This document shows, one piece after another, positions 51,965 to 59,598 of a stretch of DNA of 64,000 nucleotides (the stretch's first letter is position 1; each line of letters starts with the position of its first letter). Origin of the DNA: Thermobifida fusca NBRC 14071 = JCM 3263 (GTDB lineage: Bacteria; Actinomycetota; Actinomycetes; Streptosporangiales; Streptosporangiaceae); NCBI RefSeq assembly GCF_001592045.1, contig NZ_BCWB01000017.1, positions 186,001 through 250,000 of the forward strand. Direction: 5' to 3'. A model generated the notes under the pieces. The model was not told the DNA's origin and searched no databases. It worked only from the letters and a program-made list of their open reading frames with translations. The position numbers were made by a program, and so were the translations under genes.

Positions 51965-52051
51965 ATGCGAGCGCACCCAGCGGCCGCTCCGGCTCGACGA
52001 CCCCCGGAGCGCTGGCAGACGCCGCGACCACCGCGGTCCGCACCCTGGTAG
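51965..52051 (+). CDS. Short ORF (28 residues), candidate small peptide
   Basis: ATG at 51965 with GAAAGG six to seven bases upstream encodes a Pro/Arg/Ala-rich 28-residue peptide beginning MRAHPAAAPARRPP and ending RSAPW. Its codon bias is mixed, so coding is uncertain. Its stop codon overlaps the GTG of the next short ORF (TAGTG), a common coupling arrangement in actinobacteria. It could be a leader peptide or precursor, or spurious. Confidence 0.3.
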   Translation: MRAHPAAAPARRPPERWQTPRPPRSAPW

Positions 52052-52146
52052 TGAGCGCCCCAACGGCAGTGGGCGCCCTCCCCTCCGCCCTCGACACCCC
52101 CAGCAGCACTCCAAGCATCGTGCGCACCGGCGCCGGAAAGCTCTGA
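52051..52146 (+). CDS. Short ORF (31 residues), candidate small peptide
   Basis: GTG at 52051 overlaps the preceding stop by one base. The 31-residue product begins MSAPTAVGALPSALDTPSST and ends RTGAGKL; it is rich in Ala, Pro, Ser and Thr, and third positions are strongly GC. It ends just before a rho-independent terminator and is convergent with the radical SAM gene at 52223. It is a candidate precursor peptide for the neighbouring cassette, but nothing in it matches a known precursor family. Confidence 0.3.
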   Translation: MSAPTAVGALPSALDTPSSTPSIVRTGAGKL

Positions 52147-52165
52147 CCTGAAGGGTTCCACGACC

Positions 52166-52206
52166 GGCGGGGACCTACCCCACGGGGTCCCCGCCCCTTC
52201 GTTTTT
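52166..52206 (+). terminator. Rho-independent terminator of the small unit
   Basis: GGCGGGGACC pairs with GGTCCCCGCC around a ten-base loop, followed by CCTTCGTTTTT. The T-run shows it works on the plus strand, which supports a real rightward transcript in 51790-52206. Confidence 0.85.
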
Positions 52207-52222
52207 CAGAGTGCGACCGGCC

Positions 52223-53131
52223 TCACCGGCACCGCGACGACTGCGGGCTGAGCTCCCCGCGCCCCCAACCCGCGGGAATCCGTTCCAGCACGCCGCCGCG
52301 GAACACGTCATACAAGTCGAGGGACTCCAAGTGGACGTAGCCGATATGGCAGTCGCAACTGGCTGCCGGGCACGGGCGGGGACGGAGCCGCGCCACGAAA
52401 GACCCGTCGTACAAGTTGCCGAGTTCCGTGGGCAGGAAATGGCAGCGGCGCACCGTGCCGTCCCCGAACACGGAGACCACCGTGTTCCCTGTCCGGCACA
52501 GCCGCCCCCGACTGGGATGCGGATCCCGGCTGTAGGGGAACAGCGGATCAATCTCCTGCCAGGGTGCTGCCTCGGCATCCGTGTACGAGCGGCCTCCCAC
52601 AGCATTCACCCACAGGTAGACGTCGTCCGGCAGGTCAGCGCGGAGGCGGCAGGCCGCAGCCAAATGCTCCGGCAGCCCGACAATGCCCACACTGAACCGC
52701 ACCCCGAGCTCCCGCAACCGGAAGCATTTGGCGAGGAACCGCTCATACCGGGTCTGCGAGGGATGGAAAGTCGCCCACAACGCCGCGGTCTCCCGGTCGC
52801 ATTCGGCCAACCATTCAACACGACAGCTCAAATTGGTCTGGATAGCGACCCGCTCCACATGCGGCAGGTGGCTGAGCCGCACCATCGCGGCGCGGTACCA
52901 CGACCGGACAAGTCCTTCCCCCCACGGGGTGAACAGGACGGAGATACGTTTTCCCGGGCTTTGCGTAGCCTGGCTGGCCACCCAGTCCACGAACCGTTCC
53001 ACGGCGGCACGGTCGGCGCGCAACTGCTCCGGGGTGTCGCGCCGCTTAGCGAACGGACAGTACGAGCAGTCGTAGTCGCAACTGGCCAGCGGCCCCCGAT
53101 ACAAGATGGTTATGTCGTGGGGAAGAGTCAT
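52223..53131 (-). CDS. STM4011-type radical SAM protein
   Basis: A 302-residue radical SAM enzyme. The 4Fe-4S/SAM motif is CxxxCxxC at Cys18, Cys22 and Cys25 (LASCDYDCSYCPFAKRRDTP). The barrel continues with VLFTPWGEGLVRSWYRAAMV and VGIVGLPEHLAAACRLRADL. The C-terminal part has further cysteines in GRLCRTGNTVVSVFGDGTVR, RRCHFLPTELGNLYD and CPAASCDCHIGYVHL, like a SPASM/twitch domain that holds auxiliary clusters in peptide-modifying enzymes. It overlaps the upstream STM4012-type gene by four bases (ATGA). Family naming follows the Salmonella STM4011-4015 cassette. Substrate unknown. Confidence 0.88.
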   Translation of the reverse strand: MTLPHDITILYRGPLASCDYDCSYCPFAKRRDTPEQLRADRAAVERFVDWVASQATQSPGKRISVLFTPWGEGLVRSWYRAAMVRLSHLPHVERVAIQTNLSCRVEWLAECDRETAALWATFHPSQTRYERFLAKCFRLRELGVRFSVGIVGLPEHLAAACRLRADLPDDVYLWVNAVGGRSYTDAEAAPWQEIDPLFPYSRDPHPSRGRLCRTGNTVVSVFGDGTVRRCHFLPTELGNLYDGSFVARLRPRPCPAASCDCHIGYVHLESLDLYDVFRGGVLERIPAGWGRGELSPQSSRCR

Positions 53132-54471
53132 CGCGCGTCGTACTCCGCCATCAGCCTGGTCACCCTGGGTGAGAAGAACAGCGGACCCACCGTGTCGGAG
53201 TAGGCGAGCCCTTCGTCGGTGAGCCGCACCACCCGGGAGGTTTCCGTCACCCAGCCACGCTGGGTCAAAACCGCGAACTCCGCGGGAAAGTCGGTGCGCG
53301 GATCAGAAGCGAACCGCGACCGGTACCAGTCAAGGTCGAGACCGTCGGCTTGCAGCAGCGACTGCAGCAGGTGGCGCCGCCGCCGCTCGTCCTCGTCAAG
53401 CCGGAACCCCACTTCGGCACAGTCGAACCCGCCCGGACCACGGGAAATGTAGTCGTCGAGGATCGCCCGCACCTGACGCACACCGACCGCGTAATCGAAG
53501 GAATAGTGCAGCCCGCGGGTGTAGGAGCGGGCCCCGCAGCCCAAACCGACCATGCCGTCAGTCTGACAGCAGTAGGCGGGCCCCGTCTCCGACGGCGCAT
53601 CAACCCGCTCGAACATGCGCATCGACACCTGCCGATAGCCGCGCTCCAGCAGATAGTCGCGGCCCTGCTGGTAGAGGGTGCGGCGCTGGTCGTCCCACGC
53701 CCGGCCGCGCTTCCCCAACCCGGTCAGCGGGCGCACATACAGCGGGTACAGGTAGATCTCCTCCGGCCGGTACGCCACGGCAGCGTCCAGCGAATAGCGC
53801 CAACTGTCCGGGGTCTGCCCGGCAATGCCGTAGATGAGGTCGATGTTGAGCCGGGCGCGCGGGGCGTGGCTGCGGATCGCGGCAAGCGCCCGGTCCACGT
53901 CGGCGCGGCGCTGCGGCCGCCCCACCGCGTGCGCCTCGGCGTCCAGGAAACTCTGCACCCCGATACTGATCCGGCTGGCCCCGCGGGCCGCCACCACATC
54001 GAGACGCTCCGGGGTGGCGGTTGCCGGAGAAGTCTCCACCGACGTGGGAATGGCCGCCAAATCCACGCCAAGAACCCGGTCGGCCAGGTCGTAGAGCCGG
54101 TGGAGTTCGTCAGCGGTCAGATAGGTGGGAGTGCCGCCGCCGAAAGCAGCACGGGCGAACCGCGCTGTGCCGCCGAGCGCGTCCGCGACCGCCTCAGCCT
54201 GCCGGGCAAGCGCATCCAGGTAGGCAGTGACCTGCTCGGCAGGCGGTACCGCGCGGGTGAACAGGTTGCAGAACCCGCAGCGCACTTCACAGAACGGAAT
54301 GTGGAAGTACAGGAACAGGGCATCGGTGGGCTCGTCCCGCCACACGTCGGCCAGCCGCGGGGCCGGGATGAGCGGACGGTAGGCGGTCTTGTGCGGATAG
54401 CCGTAGACGTAGGTGCGGTACGGCGTGTCCGCGGGGGGCGCGGCAACGGGATAGCTGTGCAGTGTGGTCAC
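53128..54471 (-). CDS. STM4012-type radical SAM protein (HemW-like)
   Basis: A 447-residue radical SAM protein built like HemW/coproporphyrinogen dehydrogenase. The cluster motif is FHIPFCEVRCGFCNLFTRAV (Cys61, 65, 68), followed by AFGGGTPTYLTADELHRLYD, SRISIGVQSFLDAEAHAVGR, INIDLIYGIAGQTPDSWRYS (here LNIDLIYG) and the HemN_C-like winged helix (FAVLTQRGWVTETSRVVRLT). A Cys pair, YCCQTDGMVGLGCGARSY, lies near the C-terminal third. GTG at 54469-54471 with a poor ribosome binding site. It is third in the run from STM4014 and overlaps STM4011. True haem synthesis is unlikely in this context. Confidence 0.88.
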   Translation of the reverse strand: MTTLHSYPVAAPPADTPYRTYVYGYPHKTAYRPLIPAPRLADVWRDEPTDALFLYFHIPFCEVRCGFCNLFTRAVPPAEQVTAYLDALARQAEAVADALGGTARFARAAFGGGTPTYLTADELHRLYDLADRVLGVDLAAIPTSVETSPATATPERLDVVAARGASRISIGVQSFLDAEAHAVGRPQRRADVDRALAAIRSHAPRARLNIDLIYGIAGQTPDSWRYSLDAAVAYRPEEIYLYPLYVRPLTGLGKRGRAWDDQRRTLYQQGRDYLLERGYRQVSMRMFERVDAPSETGPAYCCQTDGMVGLGCGARSYTRGLHYSFDYAVGVRQVRAILDDYISRGPGGFDCAEVGFRLDEDERRRRHLLQSLLQADGLDLDWYRSRFASDPRTDFPAEFAVLTQRGWVTETSRVVRLTDEGLAYSDTVGPLFFSPRVTRLMAEYDAR

Positions 54472-54521
54472 AGGGATGCCAGTCTTTCTGCGGTGTCGGA
54501 TACGGGCAGGCCCGCCACGAG

Positions 54522-55340
54522 TCAGTGGCCGAGGACAAAGTGGGCGTAGGGGACCGTCCACACTGTTTCGTGGCCGATCCTGTGCCCGGTGTAACCGTCC
54601 TCGCCGTAGGCGGTGCCGTGGTCGGAGCAGATGATGGTGAAGCACGGGCGCCGGGACGCAGCCGCTTCGAACAGCGCGGGAATGTGCCGGTCGACGTATT
54701 CAAGGGCGGCGGCGTGGCTGGCAGGCGAGTCCCCGTCCTCTCGGGTCGCCCCAGGCAGGTAGAACCAGTTGGGCTGGTGGAGCGCGGCCACGTTCACCAG
54801 CAGAAACAGGGGCTGCTGCGCCGGGGTGGCCGCGATGATGCCGGTCGCGCACGCCACCTGGTGTTCAAAAGAGGCAGGCTCGGTCACTCCGAACGACGGC
54901 TCCCAGCGGCTTTCCGCGAACAGGTCCGGCAGGACTGAGCCGAGCGCGGAACGCCGGTTGAAGAACCCTGTGCCGCCCACGCACGCCGTGTGGTAGCCGA
55001 CTTCAGCTAACGCGGTCGGCAGGTCCGGGGCCGTAAAAGTCCACGTGTACTCGTCTGTGGTGGCACTCCCGGGAAAAGCGGCAGCAAACAGTCGGGGATG
55101 CGGGCCAGGCGCGGCGGGGGTGGGCAGGAACCCGGCGAGCATGGCCAGGTGGGAGGCGTAGGTGAAACTCGCGGGGGCGTGCCGCCGCTCCCACCTCCCG
55201 TCGGGGAGCACGGCAGCGAGGTTCGGGGTGCGTCCCTCCCGGGCGAGACGGTCCGCCACGTCGTAGCGCAGCGTGTCCAAGGTGATCAGCAGGATGTCGT
55301 GGGTGCCGACCACGTCGTTCATGTTGGGGCGGGTGTCCAT
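54522..55340 (-). CDS. STM4013-type alkaline phosphatase superfamily hydrolase
   Basis: A 272-residue sulfatase/phosphatase-fold protein. The N-terminal metal site is in DILLITLDTLRYDVADRLAR, where the Thr after LD is the likely nucleophile; the C-terminal metal ligands are in FTIICSDHGTAYGEDGYTGH. The sulfatase formylglycine motif CxPxR is absent, so a phosphoester or related bond is the likelier target. It has no signal peptide and should work in the cytoplasm with its neighbours. ATG at 55338-55340 with ACGGAG six bases upstream. It lies 50 bases before the STM4012-type gene. Confidence 0.86.
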   Translation of the reverse strand: MDTRPNMNDVVGTHDILLITLDTLRYDVADRLAREGRTPNLAAVLPDGRWERRHAPASFTYASHLAMLAGFLPTPAAPGPHPRLFAAAFPGSATTDEYTWTFTAPDLPTALAEVGYHTACVGGTGFFNRRSALGSVLPDLFAESRWEPSFGVTEPASFEHQVACATGIIAATPAQQPLFLLVNVAALHQPNWFYLPGATREDGDSPASHAAALEYVDRHIPALFEAAASRRPCFTIICSDHGTAYGEDGYTGHRIGHETVWTVPYAHFVLGH

Positions 55341-55411
55341 CGGCGGCTCCGTTAGAGAGGGGTCCAGGCAAGTCCGGTCTCGGTTGGGGCGTGTCGGGTC
55401 GCAGGCACGGC

Positions 55412-56569
55412 TCAGTCCGCGGCCACCACCGTTTCCTTTCCCGCGCTTCCACTGGACTGCTCCCGCACTGTCCGGGGCGGCAGCGGGGTGAACCGTCCGG
55501 TGCGCACAGCGTGCAACTGTTCGGCGTAGGTGTCGCGCCCTTCATGCAGGACCCCGGGGAGGAGGTCCCCGAACGCGTTGACCTCGCACACGACGCTGCG
55601 GTGCCAGCCGGGTGCCAGCAGCAGGTCGACACCGGCGTGCAGCGTGCGGGGAAAACACGCGGCAGCGGCCTCCGCGGTCTGCATCGCGGTGTGCCAGGCG
55701 GCTTCCCCCATCCGGGCGCGCAACGCGGCCAGGTCCCCGCGCGCGTTCCCCAAATGCAGGTTGGTCATGGGCGAGGTCGATGAGCGCACCACCACGTGGG
55801 TGGCGCGGCCCGCCACGACCAGCACCCGCAGGTCGATAGTGCGACCGTGGAGTCCCGCTTTCGGCAGCCAGCGTTCCACGTGCACCCCGTCAGCGCACAG
55901 CGTGTCGATGAGGGCCGCCACTTCGGCCTCATCGGTGTAGGTGCGGATACGCAGACTGTTGTAGAGCGCGACCCCGGTGCTGGCGTGCACCAGGTCAGCG
56001 GAGGTGACCGCGTGGACCCGGTCGCGGTGCACGGTCAACGCCACCACCCCGGACGCGGAGGAGCCGTGCACGGGTTTGACGAACACCCGAGCCCAGCCGC
56101 GCTCCGCTAGCTGCGCGCGCAGGTCCGCGTAACTGGTGACTCGACGGTCCAAGGCAGGCGGAACCGGGACTCCGGCGGCACTCAAGCGGGCATGGCAGCG
56201 CCGTTTGTCGCACATGACGACAAGATCAGCGGGGTCTTGGAGCAGCCGGGCCCCGGGAGCAGCGCCCACAGCCGCGGCGAGCCGCTCTAGCGCAGAACAC
56301 AAACCCGTGTGGAAGGCCGCGCTGCCTTCCACCCGGTGGAGGTCCGGAGCACGGCTGAGTCCGCGGAGCAGCCGTGCTGTCTCAGCGTCTTCCCCGGGGG
56401 AGTCAACCCGGACCAGGGCCCCGGGCGGCACCCGCACCCGCCCGGCAGCTAATTCCGCCCAGGGCAGGACAACCGGGTCGGGAAGCCCGGCGGCGCGGGC
56501 CGCCTGGGTGAACAGGTGCAGCCTGCGACTGCCGGGGACAGCGACGACAGCAAGAGGAGAGACGTCCAC
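55412..56569 (-). CDS. STM4014-type ATP-grasp-like protein
   Basis: A 385-residue protein with an ATP-grasp layout. The N-terminal preATP-grasp part is LAVVAVPGSRRLHLFTQAAR. The ATP-binding region is MCDKRRCHARLSAAGVPVPP with RVFVKPVHGSSASGVVALTV, the substrate/metal strand is GRTIDLRVLVVAGRATHVVV, and the Mg ligands are probably in VVCEVNAFGDLLPGVLH. ATP-grasp enzymes form amide or ester bonds through acyl-phosphates, so this is a good candidate for a ligation step. GTG at 56567-56569. It is the first gene of the STM4014-4013-4012-4011 run. Confidence 0.85.
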   Translation of the reverse strand: MDVSPLAVVAVPGSRRLHLFTQAARAAGLPDPVVLPWAELAAGRVRVPPGALVRVDSPGEDAETARLLRGLSRAPDLHRVEGSAAFHTGLCSALERLAAAVGAAPGARLLQDPADLVVMCDKRRCHARLSAAGVPVPPALDRRVTSYADLRAQLAERGWARVFVKPVHGSSASGVVALTVHRDRVHAVTSADLVHASTGVALYNSLRIRTYTDEAEVAALIDTLCADGVHVERWLPKAGLHGRTIDLRVLVVAGRATHVVVRSSTSPMTNLHLGNARGDLAALRARMGEAAWHTAMQTAEAAAACFPRTLHAGVDLLLAPGWHRSVVCEVNAFGDLLPGVLHEGRDTYAEQLHAVRTGRFTPLPPRTVREQSSGSAGKETVVAAD

Positions 56570-56900
56570 TCGGCGACCTTACAAGCGGGCAGTGACCGCG
56601 ATGCAGCCTCGGGTTCGGCGGCACAGTGGTCGACCTCGCGTCAAGACAGCTCCGCGGCATGCGGCCACGGGAAGCCTTGCAGTTTGCTGTGCATGAGACG
56701 AAGAGGTCGCAAACTCCCCTTCCCCGCTCGAGCACAACAGCGCTGTCGCATCAACGGTCGCGCTCACCACGGGTGAAGAGAATGGCCCAGCAGAGCTGGA
56801 TGCGCTATACCCCGGTCAGAGGCATTGCCCTATCCGCTCCACGCAGAGCGTGGCAGCCACCGATAGTGCCCACACGAGGACCAGACCCACCCACGAGTCC

Positions 56901-56965
56901 TTTTCCGCTTTTGGGAAGTGAATGAAATCAGCGCCACCCGCTGGTAAACTCGCAGGTCGTTTAGT
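56901..56965 (+). promoter_or_regulatory. CRISPR leader-like sequence
   Basis: A comparatively AT-rich stretch with TTTTGGGAAGTGAATGAAAT and then CTGGTAAACTCGCAGGTCG directly before the first repeat. Actinobacterial type I-E leaders commonly end with a similar GGTAAAC...GCAGGTC element. This fixes the orientation as left to right. Confidence 0.5.
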
Positions 56966-57055
56966 GTGCTTTCCGCGTATGCGGGGATGGTCCTCTGGGT
57001 GGTCCCTCGGGTCACAGACAGGCTGCGTACTCCCCGCGCATGCGGGGACGACCCC
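56966..57055 (+). CRISPR. Two-repeat type I-E CRISPR relic
   Basis: Two 29-base repeats (56966-56994 and 57027-57055) flank one 32-base spacer (56995-57026), giving the exact 61-base period of type I-E arrays. Both contain the palindromic core CCGCG(T/C)ATGCGGGGA. The repeats match at 21 of 29 positions; the first has TT in place of CC, which still allows G-U pairing in the hairpin. No cas genes are in the window. The differing repeats suggest an old, inactive remnant. Confidence 0.75.
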
Positions 57056-57085
57056 CTGCATCAGCGCCCAAGGAATCTTCGATAG

Positions 57086-57116
57086 CGGCCCCGGGGAGGT
57101 GAGCTGCCCGGGGCCG
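57086..57116 (-). terminator. Hairpin after the STM4015-type gene
   Basis: CGGCCCCGGG pairs with CCCGGGGCCG around an 11-base loop, about 24 bases past the STM4015 stop on the minus strand. It has no U-tract. Confidence 0.55.
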
Positions 57117-57139
57117 GGAGCCTGTCTCTGCTGTTACGG

Positions 57140-58168
57140 CTACTCGGTGACAGACGGGTAGTAGTAGGTCTTCCCCTGGTACACCTCGGGTTTGCGGGCG
57201 TCGCTCAGCTCGAGGTCCACCCCGGCCAGGGCTGCACGCACCCGCTCCTGCATCCCCTCGGTGAGGAAGTGGTGGCGGATCACCAGCCGCTCCAAAGTCC
57301 GGAACGTGGGGGCGGTGGCGAGCACCTCGCCGCCCGCGTCGGTCAGCACATGATCCGACAGGTTGAGGACACGCACCCGTTCCAGGACGGGCGCCTCAGC
57401 GAGAGCACGCACCAAGTCGTCGCCCCACTCTGAGTTCCGCAATCCCAGGGAACGCAAAGAGGGGAACAGTTCCCCAGCGAGCAGCGGGGTCAGGTCGTCC
57501 AGGGTGGTGGTGCCGCCGTAGCCTTCCACCCCGAACCACAGTTCCAGGTGTTCCAGCGCGGGAAGCTCGGAAGCCAGAATCCCTGCGGTGGCCTGCCGCG
57601 GCAGTCCCCCCGTCTGCGCGGTGAGTTTGCGCAGCGACCGGTGTTGGGTGGCGGACAACCTCAGGCCGTTCCCGCCGCGCACCACGAGCTCCTCCATACC
57701 GGGGAAGGCGGCGAGCAGCGGCGCCAGGTCAGTCTGCTCAATCCAGGAGATTTCCGCTTCCTCCACGATGAATTCGCCGAAAAACAGGGAGCGCAGTGCG
57801 GGGAACCGGTCGGCGTGGGCGGTGAGCAGGTCGCGGGGCATGTCCCCCGCGATTTCGTAGCTTTCACCCCAGCAGCCGATGATCAGCGCGGTGACCTGTG
57901 TGGTGTCCACGCTGGAAATAAACCGGGTGAAGTGGTCTTCGAAAGTCTCGTCTGAGTCCGCGACGACGCGGAGCCGCCACGCCGCGGTGCCCGGCTGGGC
58001 GAGCGCCTCCGCGTAGATGTCCCCCGGCTCCCAGCGGTCGGGGACCGGCTGCTCGGCACGGCGGGCGCGCCATTGGGCGTCGAGGAGCTTCTGCTGTTCG
58101 ATCGCGGGAGAGAGGAACTCCACGACGGGCAGCCCAGCAAAGTCGGTGAGGTGTTCGTAGAAGCTCAT
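57140..58168 (-). CDS. STM4015-type leucine-rich-repeat protein
   Basis: A 342-residue cytoplasmic protein. The N-terminus MSFYEHLTDFAGLPVVEFLS matches the STM4015 family pattern. From about residue 130 a run of LRR units is visible: LRSLFFGEF, MEELVVRGGNGLRLS, LPALEHLELWFGV, FPSLRSLGLRNSEWGDDLV, LERVRVLNLSDHVLTDAG and LERLVIRHHFLT. LRR proteins bind partners, so it may be the scaffold or substrate-recognition part of the cassette. ATG at 58166-58168 with AGGAA nine bases upstream. It is separated from the STM4014 run by the CRISPR relic but lies on the same strand. Confidence 0.86.
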   Translation of the reverse strand: MSFYEHLTDFAGLPVVEFLSPAIEQQKLLDAQWRARRAEQPVPDRWEPGDIYAEALAQPGTAAWRLRVVADSDETFEDHFTRFISSVDTTQVTALIIGCWGESYEIAGDMPRDLLTAHADRFPALRSLFFGEFIVEEAEISWIEQTDLAPLLAAFPGMEELVVRGGNGLRLSATQHRSLRKLTAQTGGLPRQATAGILASELPALEHLELWFGVEGYGGTTTLDDLTPLLAGELFPSLRSLGLRNSEWGDDLVRALAEAPVLERVRVLNLSDHVLTDAGGEVLATAPTFRTLERLVIRHHFLTEGMQERVRAALAGVDLELSDARKPEVYQGKTYYYPSVTE

Positions 58169-58429
58169 AGATCGTATTCCTGTCGATACCAGGCCAGGGC
58201 CGCCCTTAGTGAAGCAGCGAACACCGACGAATAGCGGGATGCCACGCCCACGAACACGGCAGTTGTCTGCGTGCATGGCTGTGCGGGGCGCGCGTGGTGC
58301 GGTTTCGGCTGCGGCGTAATGTGCGGGGTGAAAGGCTCGGGCAGTGCGCGATATCGCAGGAGCACCGAAGGGCTTCGTACGACGTCTCCTTCTTCTGGGC
58401 TGCTGTGCGGGGGAAGAGGGGACTGTGGG

Positions 58430-59068
58430 TCAAGAGTGCGGCCGGTGGGCGACGGCCCCGTCGAAGAATCCCCAGGCGAGCGAGTGGTGCTGGTCGATCA
58501 CGAATCCTTGGTCCCGGGCGACGTCTACGGGGCGGCGGCGGGGTGCGGTGCCGCGCCGTCGGGCTCGCAGCGGTTCGATCCAGCGCATCGGTGCGCGCGT
58601 GTATTCGACGTGGTCGAGGAGGAGCAGTCGGCCGCCGGTGCGGAGGACGCGGCGCATTTCGTTGAGTGCGGCGGCCTGCCCGGGGATTTCGCACAAGGCG
58701 AGGAAGCACACGACCGTGTCGAAGTCGGCGTCGGAGAACGGCAGGTGGCGGGCGTCCCCTTCGTGCAGTTCGACGGGGAAGCTGGCCCGGCTGGCTGCGG
58801 TGCGGGCTTGGCTCAGCATGCCGGGGCTCAGGTCGATGCCGACCACCTCGGTCACGTCGGCGGAATAGTGGGCAAGGTTGCGGCCGGTTCCTACGGCCAC
58901 GTCGAGGACCCGGCCGGATGCTTGAGCGCACAGCCGCTGCCGGGTGTCTTTGAGGATCTTCCGTTCCAGCCACGCCCCGTCGTCGTATCTGGGGGCCCTG
59001 CGGTCCCAGATCTGTCGGGTGTGGGCGACGGCGCGATCTTGGCGTTCCCTGCTGATCTGTGTGTTCAT
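58430..59068 (-). CDS. Class I SAM-dependent methyltransferase
   Basis: A 212-residue methyltransferase of the UbiE/Methyltransf_11 type. Motif I is RVLDVAVGTGRNLAHYSADV, the acidic residue after strand 2 is in VVGIDLSPGMLSQAR, motif II is ARHLPFSDADFDTVVCFLAL, and motif III is RRVLRTGGRLLLLDHVEY. The basic C-terminus (LRARRRGTAPRRRPVDVARD) is unusual. ATG at 59066-59068. It is divergent from the MerR regulator gene with a 65-base shared promoter region, so it is the probable target of that regulator. Substrate unknown. Confidence 0.87.
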   Translation of the reverse strand: MNTQISRERQDRAVAHTRQIWDRRAPRYDDGAWLERKILKDTRQRLCAQASGRVLDVAVGTGRNLAHYSADVTEVVGIDLSPGMLSQARTAASRASFPVELHEGDARHLPFSDADFDTVVCFLALCEIPGQAAALNEMRRVLRTGGRLLLLDHVEYTRAPMRWIEPLRARRRGTAPRRRPVDVARDQGFVIDQHHSLAWGFFDGAVAHRPHS

Positions 59069-59097
59069 TGTTCGCCCTGCGGTTGGTAGACCCGTAG

Positions 59098-59129
59098 TTG
59101 ACCTCTGCCCCCAGTGTGAAAGTTAATGT
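59098..59129 (+). promoter_or_regulatory. Long-spacer promoter of the MerR gene
   Basis: TTGACC (59098-59103) and TAATGT (59124-59129) are 20 bases apart, the elongated spacing that MerR-family proteins correct by twisting DNA. GTTGAC and GTCAAC arms flank the element symmetrically. The -10 box ends four bases before the ATG at 59134, so the mRNA may be leaderless. Confidence 0.45.
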
Positions 59130-59133
59130 CAAC

Positions 59134-59598
59134 ATGAAGTCAAGCTCCGTGGAATTGTCTATCGGGGAGCTCGCCGCTCGGTTCGGGCTTGCCCCGCACG
59201 TGCTGCGCCACTGGGAGTCGATAGGGCTGCTGCGCCCCGCGCGCCGAGTCAACGGGCGCCGCCGCTACACCGCCGAGCATGTAGGGCTGGTCGCGTTGAT
59301 CTTGCGCGGCAAGGACGCCGGGTTCAGCTTGGAACAGATGCGGGATTTGCTCGTCGCGCCGGACGGGGAGACGCGGCGCGCACTGTTGACCGACCATTTG
59401 GCTGCGCTTGACGCCAAGATCGCCCAGTTGCAGCGGGCTCGGGCCTTGGTGGAGCACACGTTGAAGTGCACTGCTGACGACTTCCTCACCTGCCCTGATC
59501 TGCACGCGCTTCTCGACGAGCTGGTGGCGGAATCGTTGGCGGTGCCGGATCCAGCGCAGCGCAGCGGGTCTTCCTGTCTGGCCAGGCAGGAACCGTAG
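59134..59598 (+). CDS. MerR family transcriptional regulator
   Basis: A 154-residue MerR-type activator/repressor. The winged HTH is SIGELAARFGLAPHVLRHWE with SIGLLRPARRVNGRRRYTAE, the second helix set is LVALILRGKDAGFSLEQMRD, and a dimerisation coiled coil follows (AALDAKIAQLQRARALVEHT). The C-terminal sensor has Cys in TLKCTADDFLTCPDLHAL, which could bind a metal or thiol-reactive compound. ATG at 59134 was preferred; GTG/ATG codons further upstream overlap the promoter. It is divergent from the methyltransferase gene it probably controls. Confidence 0.87.
   Translation: MKSSSVELSIGELAARFGLAPHVLRHWESIGLLRPARRVNGRRRYTAEHVGLVALILRGKDAGFSLEQMRDLLVAPDGETRRALLTDHLAALDAKIAQLQRARALVEHTLKCTADDFLTCPDLHALLDELVAESLAVPDPAQRSGSSCLARQEP

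Larger units (their letters stand above)
51691..52222. other. Interval holding a small independent transcription unit
   Basis: About 530 bases between the gene ending at 51690 and the convergent radical SAM gene. No long gene is supported, but a promoter, an operator-like palindrome, two hairpins, two short ORFs and a rho-independent terminator are arranged in order on the plus strand; each is listed separately. Confidence 0.6.
56570..57139. other. Interval with a CRISPR relic
   Basis: About 570 bases between the STM4014- and STM4015-type genes. No gene is supported. The right half holds an AT-rich leader-like stretch, two CRISPR repeats with one spacer, and a hairpin at 57086-57116. The left half (56570-56900) should contain the promoter of the STM4014 run; no clear boxes were found. 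Confidence 0.6.

Noticed and set aside
51736-52146. 136-residue open frame in the small transcription unit
   Set aside because: Its start lies upstream of the promoter and the first half is Arg/His/Pro-rich without coding bias; only the last part may be real, as the separate short ORF at 52051.
53128-54471. Calling the HemW-like gene a coproporphyrinogen III oxidase
   Set aside because: The motifs are shared by many HemW-like proteins, and its overlap with the STM4011-type gene argues for the cassette rather than haem synthesis.
56816-57061. 81-residue open frame with HPRIRGKH-like repeats
   Set aside because: Translation of the CRISPR repeats on the minus strand, a well-known artefact.
57056-57139. 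Further CRISPR repeats to the right
   Set aside because: No third copy at a 61-base step; the next structure is a plain hairpin.
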